NCBI GenBank assembly: GCA_002418595.1
Contig: DIEK01000038.1
Coordinates: forward strand, 1 to 29,479
Length of the DNA stretch: 29,479 bases
Source: Candidatus Omnitrophica bacterium UBA5776
GTDB lineage: Bacteria; Omnitrophota; Gorgyraeia; Gygaellales; Profunditerraquicolaceae
Reading direction: 5' to 3'
In this document: piece by piece, positions 20,175-27,414 of the stretch
Position numbering within the stretch: the first letter of the stretch is position 1
How the letters are laid out: every line of letters begins with the position of its first letter
Position numbers and translations under genes: made by a program
The notes under the pieces: generated by a model
The model's input: only the letters and a program-made list of their open reading frames with translations
What the model was told of the DNA's origin: nothing
Database searches by the model: none

Positions 20175-22472
20175 ATGAAGATCATCCGGTCGAAGCGGAA
20201 CAATATCGTTTTCGCGGCGCTGTTCTTATCTGCCGCGGTGTCGCCTTTTTTCTTAAGAGACGTTACGCAGGCCGCGGTGCAGGACAGTTATCTCCAGGAT
20301 TTCGATGATTTCACCGAAGGTTCCAGTATCGGCGGCCGGGACAGTTGGAATATCCTCTCCGGGGGGCCCGCTGACGCCTTCGTGCTATCCGGTATCCCGG
20401 GGGCCGGCATGGGTAAGTCCCTGCTGCTTGACGGCGCGCTCTCCGTCACCAGGGTGAACAGGCAGTTCTCATACGGAGGCATTACTCCGACCTGGATACG
20501 TTTCAGGGTTCAGCCGTCCTTTTCTTCCCAGATGCCCGGTTTTTCCGGAGGTATCGGCGCGGTTTGTTTCGATCATACCGGTAAAGTTCTCGCCGCAGAC
20601 GGCAGCGCCTGGGTGGATACGGGGTATGTATATAAAACAGGGCGCTGGTATGATGTGGCGATGAGAGTCGATTTTAGAAACCATATTTACGATCTTTATC
20701 TGGTCGATTCTTCGGCCGGTTATGAGGAGCTGTCTTTGCTGCGCGCCTCTCTCCGTTTTTCCGATCCCTCGATAAATTCCCTCAGCGACATAGTCTTTTC
20801 CGGTGCTTATTCTTCTTCCGTAAGCGGGAAGACATACATAGATGATATCTCCGTGAGTTATATCGAACGTATAGTCGCCATCACCACTTCGCGGAAGTTG
20901 ATGCAGGGGCAGGCATCAGGGCCCATAACCATACAATTGCAGGATGCCGAATCTTTTGCCCAGACGGCGGACGCCGATACAACTCTTTTTTTGAAATCAA
21001 CCTCTTCACAGGGCAGGTTTTCCCTTGCGCGCGAACCGTGGGCGGATATAGACCGGGTGGTATTCCCGGCGCTGGCCCAGAGCGTGACGATTTATTATAA
21101 AGACGGAGCGGCTGGAAGGCCGATAGTCAATGTGAGCGAATATCCGGAGAAGGGGTATATCGACGCCCTGCAGGAATTCGAAGTGGTCAGAGAAGCGGAG
21201 AACTTCAGCATAGAGGTCGTTTCTCCCCAGGTAGCCGGATCGAGTTTCGATATGATCATTACGGCCCAGGATAAGGAAGGGAACACCGAAGACACTTACG
21301 ACGGGACGGTGGCGCTGTCCGTGAATTATTCCTCTCCGGCATCGGGCAGCCTTGTTATATCTCCCGAAAACGTCTCCGGATTCATAAGGGGAGTGCTCAA
21401 GTGTTCCGCCATGTATCCCGATTGCGGTTGGATTACGATCACGGCCGCCGACAGCGGCAATTCTTCCATATCGGGGACCAGCAGTTTGGTCTTGTTCGTT
21501 CCGGCCGGGTTCATACTTTCGGCGGAGACCCCTCAGGTGATCGCCAACCCGTTTATCCTCGCGCTTAATGCCGTGAATGCTTCGGGAGAGCTCACCCCGA
21601 ATTACAAGGGGCCGGTAAGGTTGTTTCCGCTGGCGGTATTTCCGGAGAGCGCTGCCGGGGCGGAGTTGACTCCGGGCGAGATCAAAGACGATATCTTTCT
21701 AAACGGCAGCGCCGCCTGCAGTCTTTCTTATAACCGGTATGGGAAAATAAGAATAAAAGCGGAGGATTCCTCTTATCCGGCGAGGAGCGGCGTCAGCGGA
21801 GAACTTGAATTCCTGCCTAAAAAATTGTCCGTCGGCGTAATGTATGCTTCCGAAAACAGGGAATTCTTTTATGTCGGTGAGCCGGTAACTATAACGATCA
21901 CTGTGGAAGACGCGGCGGGGGATCCCGTTCCCAATTACTCGGGGACCGTTGAATTGATGTCGGGCGTCGGCCTGCCGGTGATGAGCCAGTATGTTTTTAC
22001 CGGGGACGAAGCGGGGCAATATACTTTCACGGCGGTCCCGGAACAGGCGGGGGTCTATTCCATCATGGCAAGGTCCCGCGTCACGAACCTTCAAGCGGAA
22101 TCCCCGGTGATCACGGTAAGGAATGCCACGATCGTGGTGGATGATTCGTCCTCGCCGGTAGGCACAGGGGAGGTGGTTGTCACGATCGTGGATGAGGAAG
22201 GCAATATCATAAATTCGGAGAGCGCGTTGGCCGTTACTCTTGAGGCCGCGGAGGAGTTGGATAACGACAGCGTTTCCTTATCTTCAGATCCGGTAACGTT
22301 CAGCAACGGCAAGATCACTTTGCCTATAACGAACACCGAAGCGGAGACGGTAACTATATCGGTGTCTTCGGCGTACAAGATAAAAATAAAAAAAGGTTCT
22401 ATAATCTTCGGCAGGGCGGGGAAGACCGGGATCGGCCAGCTTATGTGGAGAGAGTTGAAGAGCGCGAAATGA
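20175..22472 (+). CDS. Large secreted lectin-like/Ig-like repeat protein
   Basis: This 765-aa product is predicted to be exported: a basic start, a hydrophobic stretch (about 11-28) and a cleavage-like TQAA near 31-34. Residues about 36-230 look like a concanavalin/LamG-type beta-sandwich (DFDDFTEG, WIRFRVQPSF, GRWYDVAMRVDF, YIDDISVSY). Then come about five Ig-like/filamin-like units, visible as recurring phrases such as ITIQLQDAE, FDMIITAQDKEGN, FILALNAVNASGE, ITITVEDAAGDPVPNYSGTV and VVTIVDEEGN. The end (KIKKGSIIFGRAG) is basic with no sorting signal I recognise. ATG 20175 follows the TPR gene by 13 bp. An adhesive or pilus-associated surface function is inferred from domains and from pilB next door. 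Confidence 0.72.
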   Translation: MKIIRSKRNNIVFAALFLSAAVSPFFLRDVTQAAVQDSYLQDFDDFTEGSSIGGRDSWNILSGGPADAFVLSGIPGAGMGKSLLLDGALSVTRVNRQFSYGGITPTWIRFRVQPSFSSQMPGFSGGIGAVCFDHTGKVLAADGSAWVDTGYVYKTGRWYDVAMRVDFRNHIYDLYLVDSSAGYEELSLLRASLRFSDPSINSLSDIVFSGAYSSSVSGKTYIDDISVSYIERIVAITTSRKLMQGQASGPITIQLQDAESFAQTADADTTLFLKSTSSQGRFSLAREPWADIDRVVFPALAQSVTIYYKDGAAGRPIVNVSEYPEKGYIDALQEFEVVREAENFSIEVVSPQVAGSSFDMIITAQDKEGNTEDTYDGTVALSVNYSSPASGSLVISPENVSGFIRGVLKCSAMYPDCGWITITAADSGNSSISGTSSLVLFVPAGFILSAETPQVIANPFILALNAVNASGELTPNYKGPVRLFPLAVFPESAAGAELTPGEIKDDIFLNGSAACSLSYNRYGKIRIKAEDSSYPARSGVSGELEFLPKKLSVGVMYASENREFFYVGEPVTITITVEDAAGDPVPNYSGTVELMSGVGLPVMSQYVFTGDEAGQYTFTAVPEQAGVYSIMARSRVTNLQAESPVITVRNATIVVDDSSSPVGTGEVVVTIVDEEGNIINSESALAVTLEAAEELDNDSVSLSSDPVTFSNGKITLPITNTEAETVTISVSSAYKIKIKKGSIIFGRAGKTGIGQLMWRELKSAK

Positions 22473-22517
22473 ACCGGTTTATCCCGGATGATACGATTTC
22501 AAAGGAGGGACCCGCAG

Positions 22518-24242
22518 ATGACTGTCAAACGGCTTGGTGAACTGCTTATTGCCAAGAATATAATAAATAGCGCCCAGTTGAACGAAGCCCTCGCCGAGAG
22601 AGAAAGAACAGGCAGGTTCCTCGGGGAGATCCTGGTTAAGAGAGGGTATGCCGGCGAGGAGCAGGTAACGTTGGCTTTAAGCGAACAATTGGGGCTCGCT
22701 TATGTGGATCTTTCAAAATACAACGTCGAACCGGCGGTCGTAAAGCTATTGAACGAGGATATTTCCAGAAAATATCTGGCCGCAGCGGTCCTGAAAAGCG
22801 CGGCGGCCGTGACGGTAGCGTTGGCCAATCCCCTGGATGTTAACGCCCTGGATGCGATACAAAAGGCTATCAAAGAGCCGATACGCACCGTTCTTTCCCG
22901 TCCTTCGCAAATTCGTGAACTGCTGGACAGGGTGTATGCGGTTGATGCCCCTCAGCCGTATGTTTATCCTTCCGATAAAAAAAGCGACGTTATAAGTTCA
23001 TCCGGGATAGATTCCGTCCAGGGGGCGAGCCTTGGGCCGGTGATAGGGATTGTGGATAGTCTGATAGCGCAGGCCGTGGAATCAGGCGCCAGCGACATAC
23101 ATCTTGAACCGGGTAAAGAAGATTTTTACTGCCGTTTCAGAATAGACGGTGTTCTGCACGATATGCCGCGTTTGCCTAAGAAATACGAGGCGGCGGTCAT
23201 CTCCCGCATAAAAATAATAGCGAATATGGACATCTCCGAGAAAAGGCTGCCGCAGGACGGGCGCATACAGATAGTGTCCGCGGGAAGGAAGGTCGATCTC
23301 AGGATATCCACTTTTCCCACAATGCACGGCGAGAACCTGGTAATCCGAATACTGGACAAAACGCGGTCTCTTATTTCTTTGGAGGAACTCGGAATGCCGG
23401 AGAATGTCCTGAAGGGGTTCGAAGAGATAATACGCAAGCCGCACGGGATTATTCTGGCGACCGGGCCGACTGGCTCCGGTAAAAGCACCACGCTATACGC
23501 TGCCGTTTCCAGGATAAACAATATCGGGCAAAATGTCGTTACTATGGAGGACCCGATAGAATACGAGATAGAGCGGGTCCGCCAGTCGCAGGTTAACGTG
23601 AAAGCCGGACTGACTTTTGCCGTCGGACTGCGTTCTCTCCTGCGTCAGGACCCGGATGTGATAATGATCGGTGAGATCCGCGACCACGAGACCGCGGAGA
23701 TCGCCATCCATTCCGCCCTCACAGGCCACCTGGTTTTTAGCACACTTCATACTAACGACGCTCCGTCCGCCGTCACAAGGCTGATAGATATACAGACGGA
23801 GCCTTTCCTTATCTCTTCGGCGTTGATAGGCGTAGCCGCTCAAAGGCTGCTGCGTGTTTTATGCCCGGCATGCAAAGAGGCTTATTCTCCCGGGGAGGAA
23901 CTGCTCAATGAATTGAAAACGCGTCTGGGCAAAGGGCGCCGCGCGGAAGAGGCCTTCCCCGGAAAAGATGCGGATATAGTTCCCGCGGATATCAAATTCT
24001 ACCGAGAAAAAGGATGTCCAGCCTGCCATAACACCGGATACGCCGGCCGTATCGGTATATTCGAGTTCCTTATCCCGGATGATGAGATAAAACAGCTTAT
24101 AGAGAAAAAGGCGTCTTCGATAGACATTAGGGATGCGGCCGTCCGCAAGGGGATGAAGACTTTGTACGAGGATTCCCTGGATAAGCTCAAACGCGGGATC
24201 ACGAGCGTCTCGGAAGTACTGCGTGTTACCTATGAAGGCTGA
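22518..24242 (+). CDS. pilB: Type IV pilus/type II secretion assembly ATPase (PilB/GspE)
   Basis: This hexameric cytoplasmic ATPase powers pilus or pseudopilus extension. The 574-aa protein has an N-terminal MshEN domain (about 1-140, MTVKRLGELLIAKNI...LGEILVKRG, a possible cyclic-di-GMP binder), the Walker A box GPTGSGKSTT (316-325), an Asp box, Walker B DPDVIMIGEIRD (378-389), the His box TGHLVFSTLHTNDA and a four-cysteine zinc site (C449, C452, C500, C503) typical of PilB/GspE and absent from the retraction ATPase PilT. ATG 22518 follows GGAGG by about 10 nt; an earlier ATG at 22488 lies upstream of that site. PilB and GspE cannot be separated with certainty. Confidence 0.94.
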   Translation: MTVKRLGELLIAKNIINSAQLNEALAERERTGRFLGEILVKRGYAGEEQVTLALSEQLGLAYVDLSKYNVEPAVVKLLNEDISRKYLAAAVLKSAAAVTVALANPLDVNALDAIQKAIKEPIRTVLSRPSQIRELLDRVYAVDAPQPYVYPSDKKSDVISSSGIDSVQGASLGPVIGIVDSLIAQAVESGASDIHLEPGKEDFYCRFRIDGVLHDMPRLPKKYEAAVISRIKIIANMDISEKRLPQDGRIQIVSAGRKVDLRISTFPTMHGENLVIRILDKTRSLISLEELGMPENVLKGFEEIIRKPHGIILATGPTGSGKSTTLYAAVSRINNIGQNVVTMEDPIEYEIERVRQSQVNVKAGLTFAVGLRSLLRQDPDVIMIGEIRDHETAEIAIHSALTGHLVFSTLHTNDAPSAVTRLIDIQTEPFLISSALIGVAAQRLLRVLCPACKEAYSPGEELLNELKTRLGKGRRAEEAFPGKDADIVPADIKFYREKGCPACHNTGYAGRIGIFEFLIPDDEIKQLIEKKASSIDIRDAAVRKGMKTLYEDSLDKLKRGITSVSEVLRVTYEG

Positions 24243-24286
24243 AAACGGTCTCCCGCAGCCGTTGATATTTCGGAAAGGAGGGTGTG

Positions 24287-24469
24287 ATGCAAAAAAATCT
24301 GGGATTGAGGGATGCGCTGTCGATACTGCTTTTGGTCATGCTGATCGTGAACGCTTTTTTGAGCCTGCGCCCGCAAAAAGCGGTGGCCGAGACTTTTCGA
24401 TTAGACGATTGTATTACGTCCGATTTAAAAGATAAGCCTGCCGCTTACCTGCATGTTGTTTCGCACTAA
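24287..24469 (+). CDS. Small membrane protein of unknown function in the pilus locus
   Basis: The 60-aa product is not recognised. It has a short basic start (MQKNLGLRDA), a strong hydrophobic helix (about 11-27, LSILLLVMLIVNAFLSL) and a polar tail of about 33 residues with a single cysteine, so it is either an anchored small protein or a secreted peptide cut after AVAE. AAGGAGGG (24275-24282) stands 4 nt before the ATG, the strongest ribosome binding site in the window, which argues it is translated. It lies 44 bp after pilB and ends 15 bp before a palindrome. It might be a truncated remnant of a longer gene interrupted by that repeat. Confidence 0.65.
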   Translation: MQKNLGLRDALSILLLVMLIVNAFLSLRPQKAVAETFRLDDCITSDLKDKPAAYLHVVSH

Positions 24470-24484
24470 CCGGCGCTCTTTTTG

Positions 24485-24552
24485 TAATTCCGGGGACACA
24501 ATACTTAATTATTTTTGTCGTCCTACAATTAAGTATTGTGTCCCCGGAATTA
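24485..24552. repeat. 26-bp inverted repeat, REP/RAYT-like palindrome (copy 2)
   Basis: Positions 24485-24510 are the exact reverse complement of 24527-24552, with a 16-nt loop rich in T (ATTTTTGTCG...). The central 24 bp of each arm equal those of copy 1 at 6-75, while the loop differs. It divides the TPR-pilB unit from the pilM unit and could act as a bidirectional terminator or mRNA-end stabiliser. Confidence 0.9.
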
Positions 24553-24588
24553 ACTTTGGTATAGTAACATCAATTGTCGGTATATAAC

Positions 24589-24616
24589 TTGACAATACTT
24601 AAGAAATCCGTAATAT
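24589..24616 (+). promoter_or_regulatory. Predicted promoter for the pilM operon
   Basis: A perfect TTGACA (24589-24594) is followed after 16 nt by TAATAT (24611-24616). It sits between the palindrome and pilM and would give a leader of about 85 nt. Confidence 0.55.
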
Positions 24617-24646
24617 AGAATAATAGCCTTTTAGAATATAACCTTC

Positions 24647-24690
24647 CCGGTAGTTGGGATTTAGTTACCAAGGCCGAGTTCCCATACCGG
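24647..24690 (+). promoter_or_regulatory. Stem-loop in the pilM leader
   Basis: CCGGTAGTTGGGA (24647-24659) pairs with TCCCATACCGG (24680-24690), an 11-bp stem with a 2-nt bulge and a 20-nt loop, ending 8 nt before the GGAGGTG ribosome binding site of pilM (24699-24705). It matches no riboswitch class I recognise. Confidence 0.4.
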
Positions 24691-24709
24691 ATTGCCACGG
24701 AGGTGAAGA

Positions 24710-25822
24710 GTGTTCGGCTTCGGCGGCCCCAAATACTATCCTGCCGTTATTGAAATAGGGACGGATTATCTCAAACTGCTGCAGTTTGAGAAGAGAAAAT
24801 CCGTCCCGGTATTGGCGCGTTCGTATTATTCATCGCGGCCTTATTCCGATCCTCCTTCTAAATGGGACCTGCGTAATTCTCTGGAACGTCTGGTGAAAGA
24901 AAGCGGGATCACCGGGGAAGCCGCGGTCCTTCTCTCTCTGGATAAAATCACCTCTTCGACTTATCTCCTGCCTAATATGCCCGATGATGAAATAGAGTCC
25001 GCATTAGTGTGGAAGATCAAGCAGAATCTTGCCCCGGGGACCGGTATGGAGAATATCTCTTACGATTACATCTGCGGCAATTCCGTTCCCGGAGCAGGTA
25101 AGGATGTTTACGCTCTGGTTTTTATTCTCGCCGGGAAAACGGCCCTGGAGATAGCGGGGCTTTTTAAGGATCTTTCCCTGGAACTGGTTTGCATAGAACC
25201 GCGGCCGTATGCCGTGGTAAAGGGACTTTTCGCCTCCAACCGTATAACGGAGAGGGAAACTGTTTTAGTGGTTGATATCGGAGCGGATACTTCTTCCGTG
25301 ACGATAGTTTCTTACGGGCATCCTTATTTGATAAGGCCTTTGACCGTATCCGGAAAAAGGTTCACGGCGGCCTTGTCTTCTTATTACAAAATAAGCCCGG
25401 AGAAGGCTGAATTATTAAAGAGAGAAAAAGGGCTGGGAGAGTTGAGGTTGCAGGAGAATTCCATTACCGAAAGCGACGGCTGCTTTTCTGTCCTCGCGAG
25501 TCATCTGGAAAACCTGGTGATAGAGATCGAACAGACATTCCAGTATTTCTCGCATCAGCTCCTGAAATCGAAGGTGCAGGTTTTTGACCGCGTCATATTG
25601 ACGGGAGGGGGCTCCGGACTCGGAGCTCTGGATACCTTCCTCTCGGATAAACTTAAAGTTCCGGTGTCCGTTCTTGAGCCGGCTGCCGCTATCCTGAACG
25701 GGGGAGACCGAAAATCCGGTGATAATCCGGCGATATCCTTCGGCCTGCTGGGGCTGGCCTCGGGTTTTATGGACGATACGATTATAAACCGTCTTTTTCA
25801 GAAAGAGGACAGGCGGCAGTGA
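24710..25822 (+). CDS. pilM: Type IV pilus inner-membrane platform protein PilM
   Basis: PilM is a cytoplasmic actin-like protein that binds the N-terminus of PilN and joins the pilus ATPases to the alignment complex. The 370 aa show the three nucleotide-site motifs of the FtsA/PilM fold: IEIGTDYLKLLQF (14-26), VVDIGADTSSVTIV (187-200) and VILTGGGSGLG (295-305), and unlike FtsA above all appear intact. The start is GTG 24710 with GGAGGTG 4-5 nt upstream. It overlaps pilN by 4 bp (GTGA). Confidence 0.92.
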   Translation: MFGFGGPKYYPAVIEIGTDYLKLLQFEKRKSVPVLARSYYSSRPYSDPPSKWDLRNSLERLVKESGITGEAAVLLSLDKITSSTYLLPNMPDDEIESALVWKIKQNLAPGTGMENISYDYICGNSVPGAGKDVYALVFILAGKTALEIAGLFKDLSLELVCIEPRPYAVVKGLFASNRITERETVLVVDIGADTSSVTIVSYGHPYLIRPLTVSGKRFTAALSSYYKISPEKAELLKREKGLGELRLQENSITESDGCFSVLASHLENLVIEIEQTFQYFSHQLLKSKVQVFDRVILTGGGSGLGALDTFLSDKLKVPVSVLEPAAAILNGGDRKSGDNPAISFGLLGLASGFMDDTIINRLFQKEDRRQ

Positions 25823-26457
25823 GAATAAAACAAATTAATCTTCTTCCGAGGGAAGGTTTCAAAGGGACCCTTGTCGGCAGACTGCGTTATTTCGGCAGAT
25901 ATAATCGGCGGATGGCGAGGCTGCTGGGAGGGGCCGTTTTGGCCCTGTTGTTTTTGATTATTATTCCGGCTTCGGTAGTGCATACTTATAAATACAGGAC
26001 TGCCTTGCTTAAAGAGGAAATAGCAGATACCAAGGTCAAGTTTAAAAAACTGCAATCGCAGGATTTTCAGCTTGAGAAAATGAAAGCGGAATTGAAAACG
26101 GAGCAATCCAGGCTGGCGGTTATGCTGGAAACATTGTCTTCCACGATGGGGCCGGAAGGCGGATATGTTTCCCGGTTGGCAGCCCTGGCGGAGGCCGTTC
26201 CCAAGGACCTCTGGCTCAACAACGTAGTTATGGACGGCAAAGGTATACAAATTTCCGGGGCGGCGCTCGACAGCCGCTTGATAGTCGGATTTATGGATAA
26301 ACTCAAGGACTGCAGTTATTTCAAGGAGGTGCGGTTCGTTTCCTCGGAGAAACAGGTATTGGACGCGCACTCCGTTTATAACTTTCAGATAGCCGTTGAC
26401 TACGACGGGGAGGATGACGGCGCCGACGCAGGAAAAACGGCTGGGAGCGGGAAATGA
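25819..26457 (+). CDS. pilN: Type IV pilus assembly protein PilN
   Basis: PilN spans the inner membrane once and pairs with PilO in the periplasm. The 212-aa product has the conserved PilM-binding motif near the start (INLLP, 6-10), a transmembrane helix (about 36-54), a coiled coil (about 57-105) and a ferredoxin-like periplasmic domain (about 115-195, LAEAVPKDLWLNNV...FMDKLKDCSYFKEV). The tail is acidic and low in complexity (DGEDDGADAGK). The start is GTG 25819, overlapping the pilM stop; the stop overlaps pilO by 4 bp. Confidence 0.9.
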   Translation: MRIKQINLLPREGFKGTLVGRLRYFGRYNRRMARLLGGAVLALLFLIIIPASVVHTYKYRTALLKEEIADTKVKFKKLQSQDFQLEKMKAELKTEQSRLAVMLETLSSTMGPEGGYVSRLAALAEAVPKDLWLNNVVMDGKGIQISGAALDSRLIVGFMDKLKDCSYFKEVRFVSSEKQVLDAHSVYNFQIAVDYDGEDDGADAGKTAGSGK

Positions 26458-27362
26458 ATTCCAAGAATCCGCTTAAAACCCTGGCATCCGTATGCTATAG
26501 TTGGTATAATAAACGCAACCCGGGGGAACGCCGGCTTTTACTGATGCTTTCTTTTATATCGGTTTGCTCGTTTTATTTCTCTTTGATACTTAAACCTTCT
26601 TTAAATGAGATTTCCGGGTTAGAAGTCCGCCGGCAGGAATACCTCGGCCAGATGGAGAAGATAAAATTACAGTATCCGGACGTCGCTAAAAGCCGAAGGG
26701 AGATAACCGATATAAAGCAGTCGGCCGCAGAACTAAAAACCAGAATAGAGGGCATAGAATCTAAACTTATAAGTGTTTCCCAGGAACAGGTTTTATTGAC
26801 CGAGATCATAAAACAGGCCCAGGATCTTGATATAGATCTTGAATCCGTGAAGCAGGAGGTCAGGAAGGAGAAGGGCGGTTTTTACAGGCTTTGCATAGAT
26901 TTGAAATTTTCCGTTCCTTACAGGAAAATACCGGTTTATATAACCGGGGTGGAATCGCTCGTTCCCTTCATCGCGATAGAAAAGATGTCTCTTTCTCAGT
27001 CGAAGAACGACCCGGTATTACTGGTGGATGTGTCGCTTACCTTGAATACGATATTAAGCCGGACTGAAGATGAGAGCGTGGAAATCGCTTCCGCAAAAAG
27101 AGGTAAAGAGGCCGTTGATCTTAAACGCAGTCCTTTCGCTCCGGCGTTCCTGTCCGGCAAATCACAAAGAAGGAATCTCAAAGTGAACGGCATTACTTAC
27201 AGCGCCGAAGGTTCCACCGCCATCATCAACGGGACTATCGTGCGGGTGGGCGACAGCGTGGAAAAAATGGAAGTGAAGCGGATACTGAAGGACAGCGTTA
27301 TTATAGATACCGGGGCGGGTGAGGAGACGTTGTTCCTTTCCCGCGACGCTTTGCGGAAATAA
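26454..27362 (+). CDS. pilO: PilO-like protein with C-terminal PilP/GspB-like domain
   Basis: PilO forms the periplasmic alignment complex with PilN and PilP. The 302 aa exceed a usual PilO (about 200). Residues 28-46 are a transmembrane helix, about 52-115 a coiled coil, about 120-205 a ferredoxin-like PilO domain (YRLCIDLKFSVPYRKIPVYI). After a basic linker (about 206-238) a compact beta-rich domain follows (239-302, LKVNGITYSAEG, AIINGTIVRVGDSV, VKRILKDSVIID), the pattern of the PilP/GspC/GspB periplasmic domain that meets the secretin. No separate pilP gene occurs before the secretin, which supports a fusion. The call of the C-terminal domain is pattern-based. Confidence 0.8.
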   Translation: MNSKNPLKTLASVCYSWYNKRNPGERRLLLMLSFISVCSFYFSLILKPSLNEISGLEVRRQEYLGQMEKIKLQYPDVAKSRREITDIKQSAAELKTRIEGIESKLISVSQEQVLLTEIIKQAQDLDIDLESVKQEVRKEKGGFYRLCIDLKFSVPYRKIPVYITGVESLVPFIAIEKMSLSQSKNDPVLLVDVSLTLNTILSRTEDESVEIASAKRGKEAVDLKRSPFAPAFLSGKSQRRNLKVNGITYSAEGSTAIINGTIVRVGDSVEKMEVKRILKDSVIIDTGAGEETLFLSRDALRK

Positions 27363-27414
27363 CGCGCGCCGCGGCGGAGTTTATCAAAGAAGTAAGAATG
27401 ACGGAAAGAAATCG

